Assembly: GCA_017522745.1 (NCBI GenBank)
Contig: JAFWYI010000098.1
Span: 1-8,697, forward strand
Source: Mailhella sp.
GTDB taxonomy: Bacteria; Desulfobacterota; Desulfovibrionia; Desulfovibrionales; Desulfovibrionaceae
Direction: 5' to 3'
DNA length: 8,697 bases
Shown here: positions 1-6,184 of the stretch, piece by piece
Layout: each line of letters starts with the position of its first letter
Numbering within the stretch: the first letter of the stretch is position 1
The notes under the pieces: generated by a model
What the model was told of the DNA's origin: nothing
Seen by the model: only the letters and a program-made list of their open reading frames with translations
The model's database searches: none
Program-made: the position numbers and the translations under genes

Positions 1-499
1 CGCCGAATCCCAGGAGCAGGGTGAGCAGACCCACCGTGCGGAAATCGCGCCGCAGAAGGGAGATGGCGATGGCCGTACCGTCCAGCGCGTCCACATCGAG
101 GCGCCCGTGGGCGAGCGAATCGAGGCAGCGTTTGAGGTAAGGCGTGGAAGCGCGGAAAGCGTTGACCACGTTCACCGCAAAGGGCAGCAGGGGGCGAAGG
201 AACATATAGCGGAAGAAAGGGAACAGGCTGGGGCGGCCATCGTCCGGCTGGGGAACAGCGGGCAGGCGGCTTTCCTGTACCTGTTCAGCGCAGTTGAGAA
301 GCTGACAGGCGGCCTCAAAAACAGATTCATCGCTGTAGAGCAGAAGCACACTGCCTACGCGAGGATTCACACGCACGCCTTCCATGCCGGGTATGCCGTA
401 GAGACCATCGGCAAGGGTGTTGGCCGTGCGCAGGCCGAAGGCGTTTTCAGCTCTCAGCCGGGCGCGGCCGCGGATGCGGTGTATCAGAGTAAAGTTCAT
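1..499 (-). CDS. Heavy-metal P1B-type ATPase, N-terminal 166 residues (runs off the left edge)
   Basis: The open frame starts at ATG 499 and stays open to the window edge. GGAG lies 5-8 nt upstream (505-508). Residues 1-60 look like a degenerate HMA ferredoxin-like fold: it opens with RIRGRARLR (8-16) and continues GIPGMEGVRVNPRVGSVLLLY (35-55). The CxxC metal ligand of classical HMA domains is absent. Near the visible end, LDVDALDGTAIAISLLRRDF (134-153) followed by a hydrophobic stretch matches the region before the first core membrane helices of a P1B-ATPase subgroup. The catalytic DKTG, CPx and hinge motifs lie outside the window, so the metal cannot be assigned. Such pumps move a transition-metal ion across the inner membrane at the cost of ATP. 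The gene follows the DUF6110-like gene by 84 nt on the same strand and probably shares its transcript. The family call rests on recognising N-terminal sequence style only. Confidence 0.72.
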   Translation of the reverse strand, partial: MNFTLIHRIRGRARLRAENAFGLRTANTLADGLYGIPGMEGVRVNPRVGSVLLLYSDESVFEAACQLLNCAEQVQESRLPAVPQPDDGRPSLFPFFRYMFLRPLLPFAVNVVNAFRASTPYLKRCLDSLAHGRLDVDALDGTAIAISLLRRDFRTVGLLTLLLGFG

Positions 500-526
500 G
501 GATGCTCCGAAAAACAAGGAAACGGA

Positions 527-552
527 TGCGCCGGAGGAAAGGTTCCGGCGCA
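527..552 (-). other. Intergenic hairpin between the DUF6110-like gene and the ATPase gene
   Basis: TGCGCCGGA (527-535) and TCCGGCGCA (544-552) form a perfect 9-bp GC-rich inverted repeat around an 8-nt loop. On the minus strand the hairpin is followed by a T-richer stretch (TCCGTTTCCTTGTTTT) and then by the ATPase ribosome-binding site. It could be a weak intrinsic terminator that lowers ATPase expression relative to the small upstream protein, or an mRNA-stability or processing element. The tail is not a clean U-run, so a full terminator is unlikely. Confidence 0.5.
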
Positions 553-583
553 CGATACATAACGTCGTTCCGCAGGGCGGAGA

Positions 584-832
584 TCACGCTTCTTCGACGT
601 GCGCCTTGCGCTGTTCGGAGGCGGCGCGGGCTTCGGCCACCATGTCTTCCATGTCTTCGCGAACGGCGTCGGCCTTGGCGAGTACGGCGTCCTTCACTTC
701 AAGACCGCGGCTGATGAGATCGGTGGCGAGGGGCTTGATGTCGAGCTTGCCGCGGGAAACGGCAACAGCACCGATAGCGCCAAGAGCTACACCGCCAAGA
801 AAAAACAGACCGTACTTGAGATTGTTGTTCAT
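584..832 (-). CDS. Small membrane-anchored DUF6110-like protein (82 aa)
   Basis: The protein has a short polar N-terminus (MNNNLKYG), one hydrophobic glycine/alanine-rich membrane segment (about residues 8-25), then a charged, probably helical tail (about 40-82) rich in Ala, Glu, Asp and Lys. This layout and the LAT/GLxxKD style resemble the DUF6110 family of small proteins found beside metal P-type ATPases; that link is from memory and no role is established. I chose ATG 832 because GGGGGA lies just upstream and the hydrophobic segment then begins at residue 8. A longer in-frame reading from 958 would add 42 residues with no family character, and it runs through inverted repeats that look like untranslated leader. 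The gene is the first of a probable two-gene unit with the ATPase. A helper or assembly partner for the pump is inference. Confidence 0.72.
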   Translation of the reverse strand: MNNNLKYGLFFLGGVALGAIGAVAVSRGKLDIKPLATDLISRGLEVKDAVLAKADAVREDMEDMVAEARAASEQRKAHVEEA

Positions 833-847
833 GAATTCCCCCATATT

Positions 848-860
848 GCAGGATACCTGC
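848..860 (-). other. Small hairpin next to the DUF6110-like ribosome-binding site
   Basis: GCAGG (848-852) and CCTGC (856-860) pair perfectly around a 3-nt loop. On the minus strand the hairpin ends 5 nt before the GGGGGA Shine-Dalgarno (837-842), so it is close enough to influence ribosome access. It is short and may be chance. Confidence 0.35.
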
Positions 861-872
861 GGTTGATGTGCT

Positions 873-906
873 GTCATGCCGCCCGGAACATAAGGCGAAG
901 CATGAC
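873..906 (-). other. Bulged 11-bp hairpin in the leader
   Basis: GTCATGC (873-879) pairs with GCATGAC (900-906). The inner CGCC (880-883) pairs with GGCG (894-897), leaving a 2-nt bulge (898-899) and a 10-nt loop (884-893). It lies between the nested repeat at 919-970 and the ribosome-binding site. Confidence 0.45.
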
Positions 907-918
907 GGAAAATAGGCA

Positions 919-970
919 AACGATACATGAAAATGATGTTGGAGTTCATTTTCAACATTACGGTATCGTT
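919..970 (-). repeat. Nested inverted repeats with Fur-box-like half sites
   Basis: The outer arms AACGATAC (919-926) and GTATCGTT (963-970) form a perfect 8-bp repeat. Inside, TGAAAATGA (928-936) and TCATTTTCA (946-954) form a perfect 9-bp repeat with a 9-nt spacer. One nucleotide separates the arms on the left and eight on the right. An alternative pairing ATGTTG/CAACAT (936-941, 953-958) competes with the inner stem. TGAAAAT/ATTTTCA are the half sites of the Fur palindrome proposed for Desulfovibrio (recalled as TGAAAATNATTTTCA), here spread apart. It could work as paired DNA operator sites or as RNA structure. Confidence 0.6.
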
Positions 971-1038
971 CTAGCGCAAAAAGTCCTCTTTCTGCAATGA
1001 GATCACGGCTGAGCCGGAACGCGCAGAATCAGGACCGA

Positions 1039-1067
1039 ACTATAATGAAATAGAATTTCAATGTCAA
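1039..1067 (-). promoter_or_regulatory. Near-consensus sigma-70 promoter for the DUF6110/ATPase unit
   Basis: On the minus strand a perfect -35 TTGACA (1062-1067) is followed by exactly 17 bp and a -10 TATAGT (1039-1044, 5 of 6 matches to consensus). Transcription would start near 1030 and run leftward into the structured leader. The AT-rich promoter stands out in a GC-rich setting and directly abuts the purine-rich tract. Confidence 0.8.
1046..1060 (-). promoter_or_regulatory. Fur-box-like 15-bp palindrome in the promoter spacer
   Basis: TGAAATAGAATTTCA is a 6-3-6 perfect inverted repeat lying between the -35 and -10 boxes, a usual place for a repressor operator. It has the length and outer bases of the recalled Desulfovibrio Fur palindrome TGAAAATNATTTTCA and differs at three positions near the centre. 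Repression by a Fur-family regulator (Fur, Zur or PerR type) is inference. Confidence 0.5.
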
Positions 1068-1480
1068 TAGATTTTGGCGCGGAGTGAAAGGTTCAGTTTC
1101 AGAAGAGCAGAGGGGCGAGGGAAGGGAGCGGGAAGGGGAGAGGAGAAGTCGCGAAAGTGTTGGAGGCAGGGGAGGGGGCGGAGGCAGGGGAGGGTGCGAG
1201 GATTGGGGAACGAGGCGATCAAGTGGAAGGCGCGGCGGAGCGAAGAGCGTTGGCGAGGCGAGGGGGACGCGTGGCGCGGTCGCGGCGGATCGCGGGGACA
1301 GCGGGAGGCGCGATGCAGAGGCGAGTGGGGGGCGTGCGAGCCGAGCTTGAGGGCGGGAGAGACGAGACTCGACGCGGCGGCCCGAAGGGCGACCTGCGAC
1401 GCGGGGCAGGGTAGGTGAGTGGGGGTACTGGTGAGCGGGGCGCGAACCGGGGCGAGAGTTCCGCATCCCCCTTCGCATCA
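1068..1480 (-). other. Gene-free purine-rich tract; C/U-rich, G-poor on the minus strand (possible Rho-loading region after cls)
   Basis: A hand count of 1081-1440 gives about 267 purines in 360 bases (about 74%) on the plus strand, mostly G. The minus strand, which continues the cls transcript past its stop at 1481, is therefore rich in C and poor in G over roughly 400 nt. That bias is typical of Rho-utilisation sites. Open frames here exist in several phases only because A/T-containing stop codons are scarce; their products are Pro/Arg/Ser/Leu- or Gly/Arg/Glu-rich low complexity with no fold-like pattern. G-runs at 1169-1194 approach a G-quadruplex pattern. I see no RNA gene, transposon end or intrinsic terminator in it. 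Confidence 0.5.
1162..1194. repeat. Two direct copies of a 15-bp G-rich unit
   Basis: GGAGGCAGGGGAGGG occurs at 1162-1176 and again at 1180-1194, an 18-bp period with a 3-bp spacer. It sits in the purine-rich tract and provides several closely spaced G-runs (GGGG, GGGGG, GGGG, GGG), so it may fold as a G-quadruplex on the plus strand. One loop is 8 nt, slightly over the usual 7-nt limit. Confidence 0.75.
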
Positions 1481-2932
1481 TCAGATATACGGGCTCAGCA
1501 GCCAGCAGGCGGCATCGAAGAGGCGGGCGGGCAGGCGGCGCTTGTCGTAGTCTTCGGGCATGAGGCGGCGCGAGCACGAGAGGACTTCGGCGCTGTACGC
1601 ATCGAGCTGGGCGCGGAAGGCACTGTCCACGGCCTCCACGTTCAGTTCGAAGTTGAGGAACAGGCTTCGCGGGTCGAGGTTGGCGGAGCCGAACAGGGCG
1701 TAGCTGTCGTCCACCATGAGCAGTTTGGTGTGGGCGAAGGGCGCCGGCTGATACCAGAGGCGTATGGCCTTGCCTACGAGCTGGCTCTGGATGTGTCGCG
1801 ACGCGTGATGCACGTAGAAAAGGTTGTTCTTTTCCGGCAGGATGATGTCCACCTGCACCCCGCGCTGGGCCGCCGCGATGAGTGCCCCCATGAGTTCGCG
1901 CGGCGGGATGAAGTAGGGAGTGAAGATGGTCACGCGTGACTTCGCCGTGGAGATGACGCCGCAGATGAGTTCGTGGATGTCTTCGCGGTTACGGCCGAGA
2001 CCATCGAACACCAGACGGCATTGCGTGCTGCCCTGTTCCGTCGCCACGCTGTTCTGCGGGACCGTGGTACTGTGGGAAACGAAGGCCCAGTCCATGAGGA
2101 AGGCCTCTTCGAGATGCGCCGCTATGGGACCACGGCAGAGGAAATGCACGTCCTGCACGCGGCCTTTCTTCGGCAGGCTCACGAGGTGATGATCGCCGAT
2201 ATTCATGCCCCCGGTGAAGGCCACTTCGCCATCGCAGGTGAGGACTTTGCGGTGCGTTCGGAGGTTCAGGCAGAGCATGGGCGGCCAGAGGCGCGGCGGC
2301 AGGAACATGCCCACCTTCACGCCGCGGGCCTGCAGTTTCTTCCACGGTTTGCGCAGGGAGTACAGCACGCCGCCCATACCGTCGATGATGAGGCGCACGT
2401 CCACTCCGCGTTCGGCGGCACGCCCTAGGGAGTCCGCAAAGGCGTGACCTGTCTGGTCGCCTTTGAAGATGTACGTGGAGAGGCAGACCATGTGCCGGGC
2501 GGCGTCGATGGCGGCCAGCATGGCGGGATAGGCCTCTTCGCCGTTCTTCAGTAACTCCAGATGATTGCCATGAAGGAGCGGTCGATTCGTTATGGCTTGG
2601 CCCACACAGGCCGCCGGGCAGTCGGCCTCGCAGGCGGGGTATTCGGTGTCGGCCTCAGCGGCGAGGACCTGATCGAGCGCGAGATCGGAGCGTGCCTGCC
2701 ACTGTGACGCATCGTCCAGCAGACGGGCGGCAAGGCTGTTGGCGCGGCTCACCCCGAAGAAGGTGTAGGCCAGCGTGCCGAAAAACGGCAGGAAGAAGAT
2801 GCACGCCACCCATGCCAGCGCGGCCTGAGAATCCTTTTTGTGCAGGAGCGCGTGGATGGCACAGCTCACGGCCCAGAAGAAACCTGTCAGCGCCGCAAGG
2901 CCACCCAGCAGATACATGGTGAAATCGTCCAT
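1481..2932 (-). CDS. cls: Cardiolipin synthase (phospholipase D superfamily, 483 aa)
   Basis: The enzyme makes cardiolipin in the inner membrane by phosphatidyl transfer. Two N-terminal hydrophobic segments (about 6-30 and 36-60) anchor it; the second carries the PLDc_N-type W-V-x3-F-F-L-P-F-F-G-x3-Y pattern. Both catalytic HKD motifs are intact: H227-x-K229-x4-D234 followed by GGMN, and H401-x-K403-x4-D408 followed by GSANLDPRS. The length of 483 aa is normal for bacterial ClsA-type enzymes. The start at 2932 is supported by AAGGAG (2938-2943) with a 5-nt spacer. A Cys-rich linker (C101, C105, C109) between anchor and catalytic core is a minor oddity. The gene is transcribed away from the nitroreductase operon and ends at the purine-rich tract. 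Which phosphatidyl acceptor it uses cannot be read from sequence. Confidence 0.95.
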   Translation of the reverse strand: MDDFTMYLLGGLAALTGFFWAVSCAIHALLHKKDSQAALAWVACIFFLPFFGTLAYTFFGVSRANSLAARLLDDASQWQARSDLALDQVLAAEADTEYPACEADCPAACVGQAITNRPLLHGNHLELLKNGEEAYPAMLAAIDAARHMVCLSTYIFKGDQTGHAFADSLGRAAERGVDVRLIIDGMGGVLYSLRKPWKKLQARGVKVGMFLPPRLWPPMLCLNLRTHRKVLTCDGEVAFTGGMNIGDHHLVSLPKKGRVQDVHFLCRGPIAAHLEEAFLMDWAFVSHSTTVPQNSVATEQGSTQCRLVFDGLGRNREDIHELICGVISTAKSRVTIFTPYFIPPRELMGALIAAAQRGVQVDIILPEKNNLFYVHHASRHIQSQLVGKAIRLWYQPAPFAHTKLLMVDDSYALFGSANLDPRSLFLNFELNVEAVDSAFRAQLDAYSAEVLSCSRRLMPEDYDKRRLPARLFDAACWLLSPYI

Positions 2933-2994
2933 GATGGCTCCTTTTTTTGAGGAAAGAGTGCCCGGGACAGGGGCCGCACAGGGCTCTCCCGCTC

Positions 2995-3023
2995 TTTTCC
3001 TTTATGCGAAATTCATCTATCCT
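2995..3023 (+). promoter_or_regulatory. Weak candidate promoter for the nitroreductase operon
   Basis: TTTTCC (2995-3000) and TATCCT (3018-3023) are separated by 17 bp in the 126-bp divergent region between cls and the nitroreductase gene. Each box matches consensus only partly (3 of 6 and 4 of 6). The region must hold promoters for both directions, but neither is obvious. Confidence 0.3.
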
Positions 3024-3058
3024 GAGGGAACCTCTAACACAGCATGACAGGAAACACC

Positions 3059-3838
3059 ATGATTCAGATAGACAACGAACGCTGCATTCGCTGCGGCCTT
3101 TGCGTCAAGGACTGCCCCGCCCTCTGCTTCCGCCTCAACGACAGGGGCGTGAGTACCCGCCACGAGGAACACTGCCTGCACTGCGGGCACTGCGCCGCCA
3201 TCTGCCCCCGCGCGGCCATCAGTCTGGACGGTGTGCCCGCCGATTCTCTGCCGCCGCTGGGCGCCTTCCCTTCCTTCGAGGATCTCGCCAGCCTTGCCCG
3301 GGGTCGCCGCTCCGTGCGCGCGTTCAAGGATGAGCCTGTGTCCCGCGAGGTCCTGCTCCGCGCGCTGGACGTTGCCCGCTACGCGCCCACCGGCAAGAAC
3401 CTTGAGAACGTGCAGTGGCTGATCATCGAAGGTCGTGAACGCCTGCGCCGCATCGCCGATACCGTGGTGGACGCTTTCCGCGGCGTCAAACTCATGGCGG
3501 GCGTCATCCACTCGCACGACGCCGGTGGCGATCCCATCTTCCGTGGCGCGCCCTGCGCGGTGTTCGCCTGTGCGGACAGTGAGTACGGTCTCAGCGCCTG
3601 TAACTGTGACATCGCCGTCACCTATCTCGACCTCGTCCTGCCCACGCTGGGTATCGGCACCTGCTGGGCCGGTTTCGTGATGCGCGCCGCCCTCGCCAGC
3701 CCCGCGGTGCGTGAGTCCATGGGCGTGGCTGAAGGGCTCATGCCTTATGCCGGGCTCATGGTGGGCGTGCCCACCGTCAAGTACAGCCGCGTTCCCAGCC
3801 GCCGCGATCTGCGCGTGACGTGGCTGGGCGACGAATAG
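3059..3838 (+). CDS. Ferredoxin-nitroreductase fusion protein (259 aa)
   Basis: Residues 1-55 form a two-cluster bacterial ferredoxin domain. C9, C12, C15, C19 and C39, C42, C45, C49 each follow CxxCxxCxxxCP and should bind two [4Fe-4S] clusters. From about residue 75 a nitroreductase-type FMN domain follows, with the RGRRSVRAF phosphate-binding start (81-89), the APTGKNLENVQW segment (109-120) and GIGTCWAGF (198-206). The clusters presumably feed electrons to FMN in place of, or along with, NAD(P)H; the substrate is unknown. I chose ATG 3059 because AGGAAA (3049-3054) sits 4 nt upstream and MIQIDNERCIRCG is the usual family beginning. ATG 3044 (5 residues longer) is the alternative, with only a distant GAGGGA. 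It is the first gene of the plus-strand operon. Confidence 0.9.
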   Translation: MIQIDNERCIRCGLCVKDCPALCFRLNDRGVSTRHEEHCLHCGHCAAICPRAAISLDGVPADSLPPLGAFPSFEDLASLARGRRSVRAFKDEPVSREVLLRALDVARYAPTGKNLENVQWLIIEGRERLRRIADTVVDAFRGVKLMAGVIHSHDAGGDPIFRGAPCAVFACADSEYGLSACNCDIAVTYLDLVLPTLGIGTCWAGFVMRAALASPAVRESMGVAEGLMPYAGLMVGVPTVKYSRVPSRRDLRVTWLGDE

Positions 3839-3883
3839 CCCTGCGGTCTCGCTCCCTCCATCCAGCCTTATCCCCGCGATATC

Positions 3884-4735
3884 ATGTTCGAAAAGCTCCG
3901 TTATCTGCTCTGCGGCCTTGCCATGGGTGCGGCCGATGTCGTGCCCGGGGTGTCCGGCGGCACCATCGCCTACATCACCGGCATCTACGATAAGCTCCTC
4001 AACGCCATCAAATCCTTCGATGCCAGCTTCTTCCGCGCCTTCTTCATGGGGCAGTGGAAGAAGGCCTTCGGGCGCGTGCCGTGGGGCTTCCTTCTGCCGC
4101 TGCTCATGGGCATCGGCACCAGCATCGTCAGTCTGGCGAAGCTCACGCTCTACCTTCTGGAAACGCATCCGCATGAACTCTGGGCCTTTTTCTTCGGGCT
4201 CATCGTGGCGTCCATCCTGCTCATGGTGCGCGGTCAGCGCTTCTGCGGCGGGCACTATGTCCTCATGGCGGTGGGGGGCGCGGTCGCGTGGTGGATAACC
4301 GGGGCCAGCGCCCTGAGCGGCGTGCCGCACAGCTATCCGTACTTGTTCGGCGCGGGCTTCATCGCGCTCTGCGCCATGATACTGCCCGGTATCTCGGGCT
4401 CGTTCATGCTGGTCCTCATGGGGCAGTACAAGTACATCCTTTCGGCCGTGGTGAATTTCCGTGTGGACGTGCTGGCCGTGTTCGTGGCGGGCGGCGTGCT
4501 GGGCCTGATGACCTTCAGCCGCGTGCTTTCGGCCTGTTTCCGCAGGTTCCCGGCGGCCACCAATGCGGCGCTCATCGGCGTGATGATAGGCTGCCTGCGT
4601 ACCGTGTGGCCGTGGCACAGCGGGACCATGCCCGCCATGCCGCCGTTTGACGGGAGCCTGCTCATGGCCGCGGGCGCTTGTGGGCTCGGCGTGCTTCTGC
4701 CGCTGACCGTGCAGGCCATTGCGGACAGGAGCTGA
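3884..4735 (+). CDS. popT: DUF368 / PopT-type polyprenyl-phosphate transporter (283 aa)
   Basis: This is a polytopic inner-membrane protein with about eight hydrophobic segments and the two internally repeated DUF368 signatures, PGVSGG at 21-26 and PGISGS at 168-173. DUF368 proteins (PopT) have been reported as undecaprenyl-phosphate translocases that return the lipid carrier to the cytoplasmic face for reuse in cell-wall and polysaccharide synthesis; DedA-family UptA does the same job in other bacteria. The length is typical. No good Shine-Dalgarno precedes ATG 3884, but an M-F-E-K-x-R-Y start is family-like. The gene lies 45 nt after the nitroreductase gene, and a single base separates its stop from the hemW start, suggesting coupled translation. 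The transport role is from family knowledge. Confidence 0.88.
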   Translation: MFEKLRYLLCGLAMGAADVVPGVSGGTIAYITGIYDKLLNAIKSFDASFFRAFFMGQWKKAFGRVPWGFLLPLLMGIGTSIVSLAKLTLYLLETHPHELWAFFFGLIVASILLMVRGQRFCGGHYVLMAVGGAVAWWITGASALSGVPHSYPYLFGAGFIALCAMILPGISGSFMLVLMGQYKYILSAVVNFRVDVLAVFVAGGVLGLMTFSRVLSACFRRFPAATNAALIGVMIGCLRTVWPWHSGTMPAMPPFDGSLLMAAGACGLGVLLPLTVQAIADRS

Positions 4736-4736
4736 G

Positions 4737-6179
4737 ATGCTTCTCTATCTTCACGTGCCGTTCTGCCGCGCCAAGTGCCGCTACTGCGCGTTTTACTCGC
4801 GCCCGCTGGGTCGCGCCGATGAGGCTGCCGGGGACGCGGAGGAGACCGCGAGTGGCGTTTCGAGGAAAGACGTCGGACCTGCCGGAGACGCCGCCGAGTG
4901 TGGGCGAGGGGGCCCCTCCGGGGACGCCGCTCTCGACGCATGGGCCGCCGCGCTGGAGGAGGACATCCGTCTCTGGGGAAAACGGTTGGCGGAGGAGGGC
5001 TTCGGTCCGGCTTCCGACACCCGGCCTCGCGCTCCGCGCCTGAGCAGTATATTTTTCGGAGGAGGGACGCCCAGCCTCGTGCCGCCTGCCGTTCTGGGGC
5101 GCATCCTCGAATGTGCGGACCGCTCCTTCGGCATCGAAAGCGGGGCCGAGATAAGCATGGAGGCCAATCCGGAATCCATGACGCCGGAAAAAGCCAAAGG
5201 ATTCAAGGCGGCTGGCGTGAATCGCGTTTCGCTGGGCGTGCAGGCTCTGGACGATGATCTGCTCCGCGCCGTGGGTCGTGTCCACAGCCGGGCGGACGCG
5301 CTCCGGGCCTTCGATGGTCTGCGCCGCGCCGGCTTCGATAATGTGGGGCTGGACTTCATCTGGGGCCTGCCGGGCGAGAGCCTTGAGGCCTGGTGCCGCC
5401 AGCTCGAAGAGGCCGCCGCACTCGGACCGGAACATCTTTCCTGCTACGGGCTCATGCTCGAAGAAGGCACGCCCCTGTGGAACGAGCGCGAGAGCCTCGC
5501 CCTGCCCGACGAGGCGACGCAAGCCGCCATGTACGCGCAATGCGGTGATATCCTTGAAAAGCATGGTTATCGCCAGTACGAGATATCCAACTATGCCCGG
5601 CCCGGGCGCGAGTGCCGCCACAACCTTGGCTACTGGATGGGGCGCGACTATCTCGGCCTTGGACCTTCGGCGGTGAGCGCCATGCGCGGCCAGCGCTGGA
5701 GCCAGCCTGCCGACCTCGCCGCATGGCTCGCCGCCCCGCGCGGCGCGATGCCCGAAGGCGAGCTGGTGGAAACGCTCGGCCCCCGCGAGCAGGCCGAAGA
5801 GTTCATCATGCTGAGGCTGCGCACTGCGGCCGGACTGCCCCTCGATGAGTATCGCCGCCTCACCGGGCGCGACTTCATCGCAGACAACGCCCCCCTCATC
5901 GCGGCTCTGGAAGCCGAAGGGCTGGCGCGCATCATCCCCGCCGGGGAAGGCTCTGCCATCGGCGCGGAGGTCCTCGCGGTCGGGGGAACGCCCGACGGTG
6001 CGGGGAGGCTCGTCACGGAGGAGGCTTCTTCCGCCCCCTGCGCCCACGCCGCCCATGCCGACCGCATCACGCAGACCAGCGGGGCGCGTTTCGCCCTCAC
6101 TCGCGCTGGCATGCTGCTTTCCAATTCGGTCATCGCGGAATGTTTCGAGAATCTCCCCGACCTTCCAGAAAACGAGTAA
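4737..6179 (+). CDS. hemW: HemW-type radical SAM heme chaperone (480 aa, with two insertions)
   Basis: Radical SAM cysteines C10-x3-C14-x2-C17 lie in LHVPFCRAKCRYCAF, followed by the SAM-binding GGGTPS (108-113), the EANPE strand (142-146), GVNRVSLGVQ (160-169) and the HemW/HemN signature ending in HNLGYW (295-300). The fourth cysteine of true HemN (CxxxCxxCxC) is missing, favouring HemW, a heme-binding chaperone, over coproporphyrinogen dehydrogenase. HemW proteins are usually near 380-400 residues; this one has about 47 extra low-complexity residues between C17 and GGGTPS (about 21-75), and about 45 in the C-terminal winged region (about 402-448). ATG 4737 is set by AGGAG (4727-4731) with a 5-nt spacer; an upstream in-frame ATG at 4719 would overlap popT and lacks this site. 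Confidence 0.9.
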   Translation: MLLYLHVPFCRAKCRYCAFYSRPLGRADEAAGDAEETASGVSRKDVGPAGDAAECGRGGPSGDAALDAWAAALEEDIRLWGKRLAEEGFGPASDTRPRAPRLSSIFFGGGTPSLVPPAVLGRILECADRSFGIESGAEISMEANPESMTPEKAKGFKAAGVNRVSLGVQALDDDLLRAVGRVHSRADALRAFDGLRRAGFDNVGLDFIWGLPGESLEAWCRQLEEAAALGPEHLSCYGLMLEEGTPLWNERESLALPDEATQAAMYAQCGDILEKHGYRQYEISNYARPGRECRHNLGYWMGRDYLGLGPSAVSAMRGQRWSQPADLAAWLAAPRGAMPEGELVETLGPREQAEEFIMLRLRTAAGLPLDEYRRLTGRDFIADNAPLIAALEAEGLARIIPAGEGSAIGAEVLAVGGTPDGAGRLVTEEASSAPCAHAAHADRITQTSGARFALTRAGMLLSNSVIAECFENLPDLPENE

Positions 6180-6184
6180 AAGGT

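Larger units (their letters stand above)
833..1030 (-). promoter_or_regulatory. Long structured 5' leader upstream of the DUF6110-like gene
   Basis: If transcription starts about 8 nt after the TATAGT box, the message carries about 200 nt of untranslated leader. It holds a short palindrome (CGGCTGAGCCG, 1006-1016), a nested inverted repeat (919-970), a bulged hairpin (873-906) and a 5-bp hairpin (848-860) just before the ribosome-binding site. I recognise no known riboswitch class in it: the yybP-ykoY manganese core and a NiCo-type architecture are not apparent by eye. The density of inverted repeats and the position before a metal-pump operon suggest a cis-regulatory RNA or multiple protein operators. 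Confidence 0.45.

Noticed and set aside
107..562. 151-codon plus-strand open frame
   Set aside because: Antisense to the P-type ATPase N-terminus, which has the recognisable sequence and a ribosome-binding site.
833..958. N-terminal extension of the DUF6110-like protein from ATG 958
   Set aside because: The 42 added residues have no family character, cover the inverted repeats of the leader, and the better Shine-Dalgarno is at the ATG at 832.
1041..1046. TATAAT on the plus strand as a rightward promoter
   Set aside because: No fitting -35 box at the right distance and no gene downstream; the motif is the mirror of the minus-strand -10 region.
1074..1418. Overlapping plus-strand open frames in the purine-rich tract
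   Set aside because: Several frames are open at once, with Gly/Arg/Glu/Ser low-complexity products. This reflects base bias, not coding selection.
1029..1577. 182-codon open frame on the minus strand
   Set aside because: It overlaps the end of cls in another frame and is Pro/Arg/Ser/Leu-rich low complexity, open only because the tract has few stop codons.
1415..1939. 174-codon plus-strand open frame
   Set aside because: Antisense shadow of the C-terminal half of cls.
3017..4618. 533-codon open frame on the minus strand
   Set aside because: Antisense shadow of the nitroreductase and popT genes; His/Gly/Ala/Glu-rich with no fold, while the opposite strand has clear motifs.
4662..6056. 464-codon open frame on the minus strand
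   Set aside because: Antisense shadow of hemW in high-GC DNA, with no recognisable domain.
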